Assembly (NCBI GenBank): GCA_020446945.1
Contig: JAGRDS010000001.1
Location: 58,552 to 122,551 of the forward strand
DNA from: Parvularculaceae bacterium
GTDB taxonomy: Bacteria > Pseudomonadota > Alphaproteobacteria > Caulobacterales > Parvularculaceae
Direction of reading: 5' to 3'
Length of the DNA stretch: 64,000 nucleotides
Made by a program: the position numbers and the translations under genes
The notes under the pieces: generated by a model
Database searches by the model: none
What the model was told of the DNA's origin: nothing
What the model saw: only the letters and a program-made list of their open reading frames with translations
Part shown: positions 55,880 through 63,948 of the stretch, piece by piece
Position numbering within the stretch: position 1 is the first letter of the stretch
Layout of the letters: each line of letters starts with the position of its first letter

Positions 55880-56914
55880 ATGCGTAGTACCATTATTTGC
55901 TTTCTCACAGTTTTCGGCGCGAGTCTCGCCTACCCGGCCGCGGCGGACGCCAAATACAGCCTGTGCAACAAAACAAGCTACGCCCTTTCGGCGTCGATCG
56001 GCTATGTTGACGGCGACCGGCTCGCGACCCGCGGATGGTGGCGGCTTCGCCCCGGTCAATGCAAGGTCGTCCTCACGGAGCCCACCAATCCGGGCCGCTA
56101 TTTCGTCTTCGCCGAAGCGATCGAAGGGCACAAAGGCCCGATGCGCACCTGGTCCGGCGAAACCGCGCTCTGCGTCGAGAACAACGGATTTTTCAATCTG
56201 CGAAATCAGGAGGTCTGCCGCGAGGATCCGACCCGTCAACGAAATTTCTTTGACGTCGAGGTCACGCAAGCGGCGGGCGGGAACTGGCAAACCGATTTTG
56301 CAGAGGCGGCGAACTATACGGTCTACAGCGCCGAAGTCGCGGGGGTTCAGCGGCTTTTGAGCGATCTGGGCCTGGCGAAAATCAGAATCGACGGCTCTCT
56401 CGGGCGGGAAACGCAGCGCCTTCTCGCGTCCTATCGCAAGGAAAAGAATATCGGCGACGGGCCCGTGATCGACGACGCGACAATCGATGCGATGATTGAG
56501 GAAGCGAATGCGCGCGAGGCGAAGCTCGGCCTTTATTTCTGCAACAAGTCGGACCAGACGGTCTGGTCCGCCCTCGCCGAGCCGGAAGGCGACAGCAATT
56601 ATCAGTCGCGCGGCTGGTGGAAACTCGAACCAGGCGATTGCGCGAAGGTGATCAAGGGCGCGCTGACACTCGATCACTACTATGTCTACGGCGTCATCGA
56701 GGACCAGCGCGGCGAACGCCGGCTAACGGGCGGCGACAAGACCTTCTGCGTGAACGCCGTACGGTTTGCGGCGGAGACCGGCGTGAACTGCGCCGACCAG
56801 GAACTCGACGAAGCGGTTTTCAAAAAGGTCGAGATAGGCGGGGCGCCGTCGGCCACTTTCGACTTTACAGCCGACGCTTTTGTCGCACCGCCAAGCGAAG
56901 CGCCGACGCAATAA
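55880..56914 (+). CDS. exported protein with two DUF1036 domains flanking a peptidoglycan-binding-like segment
   Basis: A 344-residue secreted protein. The signal peptide is about residues 1-24 (PAAADA). DUF1036 domain one covers about 24-130 (YSLCNKTSYALSASIGYVDG, RGWWRLRPGQCKVV, YFVFAEAIEG). The middle at about 152-198 (VAGVQRLLSDLGLAKIRIDG, then SLGRETQRLL) resembles a peptidoglycan-binding repeat. A second DUF1036 covers about 213-325 (LYFCNKSDQTVWSALAEPEG, RGWWKLEPGDCAKVI, YYVYGVIED). Cysteines recur at matching positions and probably form disulfides. DUF1036 function is unknown. It is divergent from priA and three bases before the HAD gene. Confidence 0.85.
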   Translation: MRSTIICFLTVFGASLAYPAAADAKYSLCNKTSYALSASIGYVDGDRLATRGWWRLRPGQCKVVLTEPTNPGRYFVFAEAIEGHKGPMRTWSGETALCVENNGFFNLRNQEVCREDPTRQRNFFDVEVTQAAGGNWQTDFAEAANYTVYSAEVAGVQRLLSDLGLAKIRIDGSLGRETQRLLASYRKEKNIGDGPVIDDATIDAMIEEANAREAKLGLYFCNKSDQTVWSALAEPEGDSNYQSRGWWKLEPGDCAKVIKGALTLDHYYVYGVIEDQRGERRLTGGDKTFCVNAVRFAAETGVNCADQELDEAVFKKVEIGGAPSATFDFTADAFVAPPSEAPTQ

Positions 56915-56916
56915 AT

Positions 56917-57618
56917 ATGACCGATCTTAAACATGTCGAGAGCTGGATTTTCGATCTCGACAACACGCTTTACCCCGCGAAATGCCGGCTTTTTGCGCAG
57001 ATCGATGCGCGCATGGCGGAATTTATCCGCATGAGGCTCGGCGTCGATAACGCACAGGCGCGAAGACTTCAGAAAGAATATTACGTAACGCACGGCACGA
57101 CACTCGCCGGCCTTATGATCGAACACGCGATCTCTCCGGACGAATTTCTCGCCTATGTGCATGATATCGATAGATCGGTCGTTCCGGAAAACGCCGATCT
57201 GGCGCGCGCCGTAAAAGCGCTGCCGGGCAAACGCTATATTTTCACGAACGGGTCGGTCTCTCACGCGGAAAAAACGCTGGCGCGCATCGGCCTTTCGGGG
57301 CTCTTCAACGATATATTCGATATTCGCGCAGCCGACTGGACGCCGAAACCGCACCTTGAAACATACAAAAAATTCGTCGCCGCGACGGGCGTCGCCGCCT
57401 CGCGTTCTGCAATGTTTGAAGATCTCGCCCACAACCTTGAAGCGCCGCACGCGCTTGGCATGACGACCGTACTCGTCTGCCAGGACGCCGATTGGTTTGA
57501 CGATGAGCCCGCCGCCAAACGCCCGGCGCGCCCCGGCGACAGGCATGGCGCGCATATTCATCACGTCACCGACGACCTTGCGCGATTTCTTGCAATGGTC
57601 GAAAAAGCCGCCGCCTGA
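56917..57618 (+). CDS. HAD-family pyrimidine 5'-nucleotidase-like phosphatase
   Basis: A 233-residue HAD hydrolase of the SDT1/pyrimidine 5'-nucleotidase group. Motif I is [11 protein letters not shown] at about residues 10-20, motif II is FTNGS near 110, motif III Lys is in [11 protein letters not shown] at about 143-150, and the acidic motif IV is FEDLAHNL. It would dephosphorylate UMP, CMP or related compounds. The start ATG 56917 follows the DUF1036 stop by two bases; the open frame to 56617 is a shadow. It is probably in one transcript with dapD. Confidence 0.87.
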   Translation: MTDLKHVESWIFDLDNTLYPAKCRLFAQIDARMAEFIRMRLGVDNAQARRLQKEYYVTHGTTLAGLMIEHAISPDEFLAYVHDIDRSVVPENADLARAVKALPGKRYIFTNGSVSHAEKTLARIGLSGLFNDIFDIRAADWTPKPHLETYKKFVAATGVAASRSAMFEDLAHNLEAPHALGMTTVLVCQDADWFDDEPAAKRPARPGDRHGAHIHHVTDDLARFLAMVEKAAA

Positions 57619-57635
57619 AGCGCAAGGAAAATAAA

Positions 57636-58472
57636 ATGGACGCAAGCGCGGACCTGCAAAAGCGCATTGAAGAAGCCTGGGAAATGCGCGGCGAGCTAAC
57701 AACGCAGACATCCGGCCCGGTTCGCTCCGCCGTCGAAGACGCGCTGGCGCTCCTCGATAGCGGCGCCGAGCGCGTCGCAGAGCCGGTCGCGGGCGCAAGC
57801 GACGCGCGCTGGCGCGTCAATCAGTGGCTGAAAAAGGCTGTTCTGTTGTCGTTTCGCATCAATGACAATGCGATCATGGGAACGCCGCCCAATCAATATT
57901 GGGACAAGGTTCCTCTGAAATTCGGAAACTGGTCTGAGGCGGATTTCCGTAAAGCGGGATTTCGCGCCGTTCCGGGCGCTTTCGCGCGCGCGGGCGCGTA
58001 TATCGCGCCGTCGGTGGTCCTGATGCCGTCTTTCGTCAATATCGGCGCATATGTCGATGAGGGGACGATGATCGACACCTGGGCGACAGTGGGCTCCTGC
58101 GCCCAGATCGGAAAGCGCTGCCATATATCCGGCGGGGCCGGCATTGGCGGCGTGCTGGAGCCTTTGCAGGCCAACCCAGTCATCATCGAGGACAATTGCT
58201 TCATCGGCGCCAGGGCCGAAGTCGCCGAAGGCGTCATCGTACGCGAGGGTTCAGTTCTTTCAATGGGCGTTTATCTTGGCGCGTCGACAAAAATTGTCGA
58301 TCGCGAAACGGGAGACGTGCTTTACGGAGAAGTGCCGCCCTATTGCGTCGTCGTTTCGGGCTCAATGCCTTCGACGAAAGGCGGACCTGCGCTCTACTGC
58401 GCCGTCATCGTAAAGCGCGTCGATGAAAAGACGCGCTCGAAAACGAGCGTCAATGAATTGTTGCGAGATTGA
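57636..58472 (+). CDS. dapD: 2,3,4,5-tetrahydropyridine-2,6-dicarboxylate N-succinyltransferase
   Basis: A 278-residue hexapeptide-repeat acyltransferase of lysine and meso-diaminopimelate synthesis. The left-handed beta-helix covers about 105-235 ([56 protein letters not shown]). The N-terminal helical region and the C-terminal end VNELLRD match the family. It converges on gor with a seven-base gap. Confidence 0.96.
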   Translation: MDASADLQKRIEEAWEMRGELTTQTSGPVRSAVEDALALLDSGAERVAEPVAGASDARWRVNQWLKKAVLLSFRINDNAIMGTPPNQYWDKVPLKFGNWSEADFRKAGFRAVPGAFARAGAYIAPSVVLMPSFVNIGAYVDEGTMIDTWATVGSCAQIGKRCHISGGAGIGGVLEPLQANPVIIEDNCFIGARAEVAEGVIVREGSVLSMGVYLGASTKIVDRETGDVLYGEVPPYCVVVSGSMPSTKGGPALYCAVIVKRVDEKTRSKTSVNELLRD

Positions 58473-58479
58473 TTTCGGA

Positions 58480-59847
58480 TTATTCGATAAATTTGTTGCG
58501 CATCAACACAAGTTCTTCCGCGCTTGTAGGATGCAACGCGATCGTGTCGTCAAAATCCTTTTTCGTGAGACCTGCTTTCACGGCGACGGCGAGGCACTGA
58601 ACCATTTCTGGCGCGCCATCGCCGATGATGTGAACGCCGACGACTTTCTGCGTCTTCTCTTCGACAACGAGCTTCATAAAGGTGCGCGCCTCAGATCCGG
58701 ATAGTGTATTCTTCATCGGCCGGAAATCTGATTTATAAATATCGACGCCGCCGAATTTCTTGCGCGCTTTGCCTTCCGAATAACCCACAGCGCCTACCGG
58801 CGGCTGTGAAAACACAGCCTTTGGAATGAAGTCGTAATCGACCTTTGTCGGACTATTGTTGAATTCGGTCTCGGCGAAAGCCGCGCCTTCGCGGATAGCG
58901 ACGGGCGTTAACTGAACGCGGTCCGTCACGTCGCCAACAGCGAATATGTTTTCGACATTCGTGCGGTTCCATTCATCGACAATAACGCAACCGTTTTTCC
59001 CAAGCGCGACGCCCGCGTTTTCAAGGCCGAGACCGTCGGTAGCCGGTTTTCGTCCAACGGCCCAGAAAACAAGATCGGCGTCTAATCGTGCGCCGGTATC
59101 AAGATGAACGCGCCGCGCGCCGCCGCCGATATCTTCAATTTTGTCAAAGACGGCGCTCGTAATGACGCGCACGCCCATTCTGCTCATCTCACGATGAACC
59201 TGAACGGAAATGTCGCGATCGAAATGACGTAAAACGTCCTCGCCTCGATAGACGAGGCTGACCTCCGCGCCTAGCCCTTTGAAAATGCAGGCGAATTCGA
59301 CCGCAATATAACCGCCGCCTGCGATAACCACACGCCTCGGAAACTCTTCAAGATGGAACGCCTCGTTCGACGTGACGGCGAGATTGTGTCCGGTTACGGA
59401 CTGATCCGTCCACGGCGCGCCGCCGGTTGCGACAAGAATTTTGTCTGCCGTTACGTCGCGGTTCTCGTTGACGAGATGAATAGTGTGGGCGTCCTTTACA
59501 ACTGCGCGGCTATTGATGATGTCAACGCCGGCATTGTTGAGATTGCGGATATAGACGCCGTTAAGGCGGTCGATTTCCGCATCTTTGTTCGCGATCAGCT
59601 TCGTCCAGTCGAAATGCGCCCCATTCGCGGTCCATCCATAACCCTGCGCCTCATGAAACATGTGTCCGAATTCAGAGGCGTAGACGAAAAGCTTTTTCGG
59701 AATACAGCCGCGAATGACGCAAGTGCCGCCGACCCGGTATTCTTCGGCTACGGCGACGCGCGCGCCGAAAGTCGCCGCCAGCCGCGACGCCCGGACGCCT
59801 CCCGATCCTGCGCCGATCGTAAACAGATCGTAATCATATCCAGCCAT
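58480..59847 (-). CDS. gor: glutathione-disulfide reductase
   Basis: A 455-residue FAD flavoenzyme that reduces glutathione disulfide with NADPH. The FAD-binding GAGSGGVRASR is at about residues 12-22, the redox disulfide is Cys42/Cys47 in GGTCVIRGCIPKK, the pyridine nucleotide motif is VIAGGGYIAVEFA near 175, and the catalytic His is in LAVAVKAGLTKKDFDDTIALHPTSAEE, split here as ALHPTSAEEL. It would also supply reduced glutathione for the GST encoded in the cys operon. Confidence 0.95.
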   Translation of the reverse strand: MAGYDYDLFTIGAGSGGVRASRLAATFGARVAVAEEYRVGGTCVIRGCIPKKLFVYASEFGHMFHEAQGYGWTANGAHFDWTKLIANKDAEIDRLNGVYIRNLNNAGVDIINSRAVVKDAHTIHLVNENRDVTADKILVATGGAPWTDQSVTGHNLAVTSNEAFHLEEFPRRVVIAGGGYIAVEFACIFKGLGAEVSLVYRGEDVLRHFDRDISVQVHREMSRMGVRVITSAVFDKIEDIGGGARRVHLDTGARLDADLVFWAVGRKPATDGLGLENAGVALGKNGCVIVDEWNRTNVENIFAVGDVTDRVQLTPVAIREGAAFAETEFNNSPTKVDYDFIPKAVFSQPPVGAVGYSEGKARKKFGGVDIYKSDFRPMKNTLSGSEARTFMKLVVEEKTQKVVGVHIIGDGAPEMVQCLAVAVKAGLTKKDFDDTIALHPTSAEELVLMRNKFIE

Positions 59848-59957
59848 GTCAATCGCGTCCTTTCATCACTTCGTTCAATAGACAGCGATACCCCCGTGCG
59901 CCATCGCACAACCGCATGCTGACGCATTTGTGTACGGCCGGCGGACGGGCGGAAATA

Positions 59958-60476
59958 TCAACCGGGTAAAAACCCTATTCCCGTATTGAAGCGCGCATCA
60001 TGGAATTCGTTCACTTCAAGCGTGAAGGTTTCGAGAAACTCCCTGTGCACCGCTTCGAAAACAGGTTCGAGCTTTCCGTCGAAATCGATCGGCACGCGAA
60101 TGACCGGCTGAGAGGCGACGAAAACATCGAAATTTTCTCCGATGATTTCCGTTGATATGACGGTGCGCAGCCACAATGCGCCGGAATCTTCCGAATTGCC
60201 GACAATAAGCGACAGGCCGAAACGGATTGGCTCAAGAATTATGACTTCGCGGTTCGAATAGGAATAGGCGGCGTCGCTGTAATCTTTTCGCGGATCGAAG
60301 GCGCCTTCCGCCGGCACGACGGAAACATTTTCGGCGGGACACCCCTCGAAAATGTGGAAGCCGCCGACAATCGCATCGCCGAGAGCACGGCATTTCAAAA
60401 GGTTCTGAAACGCCGCCTGGCCGTATTCGCGTATCGCCTCCTGCAACTCCTGGAACTTTTCGCCGGCCACTTTCAC
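59958..60476 (-). CDS. hypothetical protein between rpiA and gor
   Basis: A 172-residue protein that I do not assign to a family. It starts at GTG 60476 with AAGGGGCGAG ahead and begins eight bases after the rpiA stop, so it is in the glmU-rpiA operon. An N-terminal helix pair (FQELQEAIREYGQAAFQNLLK) precedes a beta-rich region with IILEPIRFGLSLIVG and VFVASQPVIRVPIDF. There are two cysteines and no signal peptide or membrane segment. The 110-base gap before gor suggests that gor has its own promoter. Confidence 0.7.
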   Translation of the reverse strand: MKVAGEKFQELQEAIREYGQAAFQNLLKCRALGDAIVGGFHIFEGCPAENVSVVPAEGAFDPRKDYSDAAYSYSNREVIILEPIRFGLSLIVGNSEDSGALWLRTVISTEIIGENFDVFVASQPVIRVPIDFDGKLEPVFEAVHREFLETFTLEVNEFHDARFNTGIGFLPG

Positions 60477-60484
60477 CTCGCCCC

Positions 60485-61180
60485 TTAACGGATGCGTTCA
60501 ATTCCACCGGGCCCGGCGAGGATAATCTCGTCGGCGAGGCCGATGAAGAGACCCGTTTCGACAACGCCGGGGATCGCCCGAAGCGCCTTGTCGAGTTCGG
60601 TCGCATCGTCGATGCGCTCAAGACGGCAGTCGAGAATGTAGTTTCCGCCATCGCTAAGGAATGAAGGCCCTTCGGGGCCGGCGCGCAAACGCATATCCCT
60701 GTCAACGTATCCGAGCGCGGCGAGCGTTTCGCGCACCGACCGCACCGTGAGCGCGAAAGCGAATCTTTCTATTTCAACCGGCAATGCAAACGCGCCGAGC
60801 TGTGCGACGCGCTTTGACGCATCGGCGATCACGACGAATTTTTCCGCGGCGGCGGCGACGATTTTCTCGCGCAGCAAAGCGCCACCGCCACCTTTGATCA
60901 ATTGCCTGTAGCCGTCCGCTTCATCTGCGCCGTCGACAGCAAGGTCGATTACCGTCGTCTCATCCGGTTCAATAATTTCAATGCCCGCAGCGATCGCCTT
61001 TCGCGCCGTATCCTCAGACGTAGGCACCGCTTTTATTTCAAGCCCGTTACGTACTTTTTCGCCGATCGCGGCGACAAAATGAGCCGCCGTAGAGCCGGTT
61101 CCGAGACCGAGCGTCATACCTGTCTCGACATAGTGGGCCGCCGCGCGGGCCGCAGCTTTTTTATAATCGTCGGCGCTCAT
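60485..61180 (-). CDS. rpiA: ribose-5-phosphate isomerase A
   Basis: A 231-residue RpiA, which interconverts ribose 5-phosphate and ribulose 5-phosphate. The phosphate-binding GLGTGSTAAHF is at about residues 26-36, the catalytic Asp/Glu region is AVDGADEADGYRQLIKGGGG split at about 82-101, and Lys in KGGGGALLREK follows. Start ATG 61180, overlapping glmU by four bases; the frame to 61234 is not supported. Confidence 0.95.
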   Translation of the reverse strand: MSADDYKKAAARAAAHYVETGMTLGLGTGSTAAHFVAAIGEKVRNGLEIKAVPTSEDTARKAIAAGIEIIEPDETTVIDLAVDGADEADGYRQLIKGGGGALLREKIVAAAAEKFVVIADASKRVAQLGAFALPVEIERFAFALTVRSVRETLAALGYVDRDMRLRAGPEGPSFLSDGGNYILDCRLERIDDATELDKALRAIPGVVETGLFIGLADEIILAGPGGIERIR

Positions 61181-62538
61181 GTCTTGTCCCTTTTTTTCCC
61201 GCCGGCATGGATGGACCTGAATTTCGCCGCCCAACCCTTGATATCGGACTGGCGCCCGCGCGCGACGGCGAGCGCATCGTCCTCGACGTCTTTGGTGATC
61301 ACCGAGCCTGAACCGACATAGGCGCCCTTTCCGATTTTCACCGGTGCGACGAGCGCGGAATTGGATCCGATGAATGCGCCCTCGCCGATCTGCGTTCTAT
61401 GTTTCAAAAATCCGTCGTAATTGCAGGTAATCGTACCCGCGCCGATATTCGCCCCCGCGCCGATTTCAGCGTCGCCGATATAGGTCAGGTGCGAGACTTT
61501 GGCGTCGACGCCGAGATCAGCGTTCTTGATTTCAACAAAATTTCCAACTTTCGCAGAAGCGCCAAGACGGGCGCCGGGGCGAAGGCGGGCGAACGGCCCA
61601 ACGCTCGCGCCTTCACCGACTTGCGCACCCTCCAGATGGGAATTCGCTTTGATGCGCGCGCCGGTAGCAATCGTAACGCCCTTGCCGAAATAGACATTCG
61701 GTTCGATAACGACATCTTCGGCGATAGTCGTGTCGAACGAAAAGTACACGCTCGACGGGTCGATCAGCGTTACGCCGGCCTCGAGCGCCTCCAGACGGCG
61801 GCGATCCTGAAAAATCCCCTCAGCGACGGCGAGTTCGGCGCGGGAGTTAACCCCGACGACTTCGTCCTCATCCGCCTCGATAACCGAACAGCCAAGCCCT
61901 TGTCTGCGGGCGATCGCAACAATGTCCGTCAGGTAGAATTCGCGCTTGGCGTTTTCGTCGCTCAATTGCGGAAGCGCGCCAGCCAGAAATCCCGAATCGA
62001 TCGCCATGACGCCGGAATTGACCAAATCAATCTCAAGCTCTTCCGGACTTGCGTCTTTCGCCTCGACAATCGCTTCCAGCGACCCGTCCGCGCCGAGTTT
62101 CAGCCGGCCGTAATGTGCGGGATCGCACGGCGTAAAACCGAGAACGGCGATCGTTGCGCCGTTTCGAACCTCGTCGGCCAGCGCTGCAAGCGTTTGCGCT
62201 TCAACCAGCGGCGTATCGGCGTAAAGCACGAGCGTTACGCCTTTAAATCCTTCAAGCGCGACCATCGCCTTCTTCGCCGCATCGCCGGTTCCGCGCGGCG
62301 GCGACTGGACGCATACCGCGACATCTGCGCGCGCTTTTCTCGCAGCGTCGCCGACGCCAGGCGCGTGGTCGCCGATAACGACCGCCATACGTTGCGGCGA
62401 AAGCGCGGCCGCAGTCGACATAATATGCGCGAGCATCGATCTCCCGCCGATTTCATGCAGAACTTTCGGCGTCGACGATTTCATCCGCGTGCCGTGACCG
62501 GCGGCGAGTATGATCGCCGCGAGCGCTCTTTGGTCCAT
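61177..62538 (-). CDS. glmU: bifunctional UDP-N-acetylglucosamine diphosphorylase/glucosamine-1-phosphate N-acetyltransferase
   Basis: A 453-residue two-domain enzyme that makes UDP-GlcNAc for peptidoglycan and lipid A. The uridylyltransferase domain covers about 1-230 (ILAAGHGTRMKSSTPKVLHE, ADTPLV). The left-handed beta-helix acetyltransferase covers about 250-440 (SHLTYIGDAEIGAGANIGAG and NYDGFLKHRTQIG). Start ATG 62538 with GAGGATTG upstream. It is the first gene of the glmU-rpiA-unknown operon. A 386-codon open frame on the other strand is a shadow. Confidence 0.96.
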   Translation of the reverse strand: MDQRALAAIILAAGHGTRMKSSTPKVLHEIGGRSMLAHIMSTAAALSPQRMAVVIGDHAPGVGDAARKARADVAVCVQSPPRGTGDAAKKAMVALEGFKGVTLVLYADTPLVEAQTLAALADEVRNGATIAVLGFTPCDPAHYGRLKLGADGSLEAIVEAKDASPEELEIDLVNSGVMAIDSGFLAGALPQLSDENAKREFYLTDIVAIARRQGLGCSVIEADEDEVVGVNSRAELAVAEGIFQDRRRLEALEAGVTLIDPSSVYFSFDTTIAEDVVIEPNVYFGKGVTIATGARIKANSHLEGAQVGEGASVGPFARLRPGARLGASAKVGNFVEIKNADLGVDAKVSHLTYIGDAEIGAGANIGAGTITCNYDGFLKHRTQIGEGAFIGSNSALVAPVKIGKGAYVGSGSVITKDVEDDALAVARGRQSDIKGWAAKFRSIHAGGKKRDKT

Positions 62539-62881
62539 CAATCCTCGCTCATCCGATAGGAGCGTCTTCAACCTTCCCGTCTTTTGGCGGGCGCCGCTGG
62601 AGAAGTAAATGCGAGGCCCGGGAGGGAAATCGACGGCGAAAACGCGCCACTATATCTGGGCGCCTGTGTCCGGGCGGCGCGTGGATTGAATTTGTCCGGG
62701 TAATTTGTTGCGGCGAAGAGCGCCGCCTCGACCGGATCGGATATCGGCCGGGCGAGCGAGATGTTTTCAAAAATCAGGTCAGACGGTTTGCTGGCGAATA
62801 GCCGCCTTTTTCCCGTTATCGCCGGGCCGGGCGGCGCATTTCACGCCGATTTCGCCCGCACTTTTCTTTAATTCGCGGCGG
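62539..62881. other. gap upstream of glmU: no gene seen
   Basis: About 343 bases between glmU and the small gene at 62882. Short frames on both strands here have no ribosome binding site or recognisable protein pattern. The glmU promoter should lie in it. I looked for tRNA, riboswitch and glmS-like elements and recognised none; several GC-rich hairpins of low value are present. Confidence 0.5.
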
Positions 62882-63079
62882 TCAGGCGGGGACCGGCGCC
62901 GACCGGCGCGGCATTCCATTGACCATGTCGCTTCGAACATCCGTTCGCGCCGACCGCATCGTGGAAACGAACCCTTCAGGCCTCAGGTCGACATGAACGT
63001 CGAACCCCTTCTTGCGCCAGAAATCCTCAATCTTCGCTGCAAGACGCGCTGCGCCGTCGTCCGTGCAAAGGTCTGCCAT
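62882..63079 (-). CDS. small conserved-looking protein, 65 residues
   Basis: A 65-residue soluble protein with a strong ribosome binding site (GAGGTGAGG) before ATG 63079. The central AAKIEDFWRKKGFDVHVDLR and the motif ARTDVRSDMVNGMPRR resemble a small family that I recall from other alphaproteobacteria, typically with ARxDVRSxMxNGxP near the C-terminus. Its function is unknown. It is divergent from the XRE/S24 regulator gene and shares the promoter region with the two dyads, so regulation by that protein is likely. Confidence 0.65.
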   Translation of the reverse strand: MADLCTDDGAARLAAKIEDFWRKKGFDVHVDLRPEGFVSTMRSARTDVRSDMVNGMPRRSAPVPA

Positions 63080-63112
63080 GCCTCACCTCGGTATGAGTCA
63101 CTCGATTTGTCG

Positions 63113-63127
63113 ATAATCAAAGATTAT
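63113..63127. promoter_or_regulatory. perfect 15-bp dyad near the small-gene promoter
   Basis: ATAATC-AAA-GATTAT is a perfect inverted repeat with six-base arms and a three-base spacer, 34 bases upstream of the small gene at 62882-63079. It has the same 6-3-6 form as the dyad at 63213-63227. Confidence 0.5.
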
Positions 63128-63212
63128 AAGCTATTCTGATTTTTTCAAGCTCCCCAAAAAAAATTCACGCATATTGTTTTACTTTTTTTCTCCCGCAAAA
63201 CAAGCGATATTG

Positions 63213-63227
63213 TGCTGCATTGCAGCA
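63213..63227. promoter_or_regulatory. perfect 15-bp dyad near the XRE/S24 promoter
   Basis: TGCTGC-ATT-GCAGCA is a perfect inverted repeat with six-base arms and a three-base spacer, 57 bases before the regulator start codon. Its centre is exactly 100 bases from the centre of the dyad at 63113-63127. This is the form expected of a CI-like operator. Confidence 0.55.
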
Positions 63228-63256
63228 AAGTTGAGGACGGCTCGAAAGCGGTATAG

Positions 63257-63271
63257 ATAAGCATAACTTAT
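63257..63271. promoter_or_regulatory. ATAAG-N5-CTTAT dyad just ahead of the regulator start
   Basis: ATAAG at 63257-63261 and its complement CTTAT at 63267-63271 lie 13 bases before the start codon, overlapping the likely -10 to leader region. The ribosome binding site GGAGGGAG follows. It may be another operator or part of the promoter. Confidence 0.35.
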
Positions 63272-63284
63272 ATTTGGAGGGAGA

Positions 63285-63944
63285 ATGACGGAAATAGAAA
63301 GCGGACTGGAGCCCGTTTCACTCGGTGATCGAATTCGCGACGCGCGAAAAAAGGGCGGCATAAGCCAGGTTGACCTCGCAAAACGGGTGGGCGTCACCCA
63401 ACCCGCGGTCGCCAATTGGGAAAGCGGCGTTCATGACCCCAGGCGGCTGATGATCGCCAAGATCGCCGACGCGCTGGAGGTTTCGCCGGACTGGCTGGCC
63501 GGCGGCGCGCGCTCCAGCGCCGAAGCGGACAAGCATCCGGCCGCAGCCTATATTCGCCGCCCGATCCAGCACACGCCGCTAATCAGCTTCGCCGAAGCAG
63601 CCAAACTTTACGCCAATCCTGATGGCGATCCGCACGCCGTGGCGCAAGATTATATACCCGTCACCACAAGCGCCGAGAAACTCTTCGCGCTTTTCGTCGA
63701 TGACGAGGCCGTCAATCTTGCGTTTCCAAAAGAAACGCTTGTCGTCATCGATTATTCGGACCGAAAGCCCGCGGACGGCGCATTCGGCCTTTTTCTGCTT
63801 GACGGGCCGCCCGTAATTCGCCGCTGGCGCGCACACCCGATGCGGCTTGAACCGGCCTCATCGAGCGCGGCCTATGGACCTATCCATCTGGAGGCCCCGG
63901 CGCCGATCATCGGCTGCGTGCGCGTTTCAATTCGGGTTCACTGA
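63285..63944 (+). CDS. XRE-family regulator with S24/LexA-like C-terminal domain
   Basis: A 219-residue repressor. The Cro/CI helix-turn-helix is at residues about 10-70 (LGDRIRDARKKGGISQVDLA, then KRVGVTQPAVANWESG). The C-terminal part at about 115-215 has the S24 fold (DYIPVTTSAEKLFALFVDDE, TLVVIDYSDRKPADGAFGLF). No clear Ser-Lys autoprotease dyad is visible: where LexA has the reactive Ser the sequence reads VDDEAVN, so self-cleavage may be lost. It starts at ATG 63285 after GGAGGGAG. It is probably autoregulated through the dyads upstream. No prophage genes are nearby. Confidence 0.85.
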   Translation: MTEIESGLEPVSLGDRIRDARKKGGISQVDLAKRVGVTQPAVANWESGVHDPRRLMIAKIADALEVSPDWLAGGARSSAEADKHPAAAYIRRPIQHTPLISFAEAAKLYANPDGDPHAVAQDYIPVTTSAEKLFALFVDDEAVNLAFPKETLVVIDYSDRKPADGAFGLFLLDGPPVIRRWRAHPMRLEPASSSAAYGPIHLEAPAPIIGCVRVSIRVH

Positions 63945-63948
63945 TCCG

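Noticed and set aside
56686..57798. 370-codon minus-strand open frame
   Set aside because: Antisense to the HAD and dapD genes, with no signature.
61399..62559. 386-codon plus-strand open frame
   Set aside because: Antisense to glmU with no domain pattern, so it is a shadow.
63285..63944. Prophage immunity region
   Set aside because: The CI-like regulator is not accompanied by integrase, excisionase or structural genes in the visible sequence.
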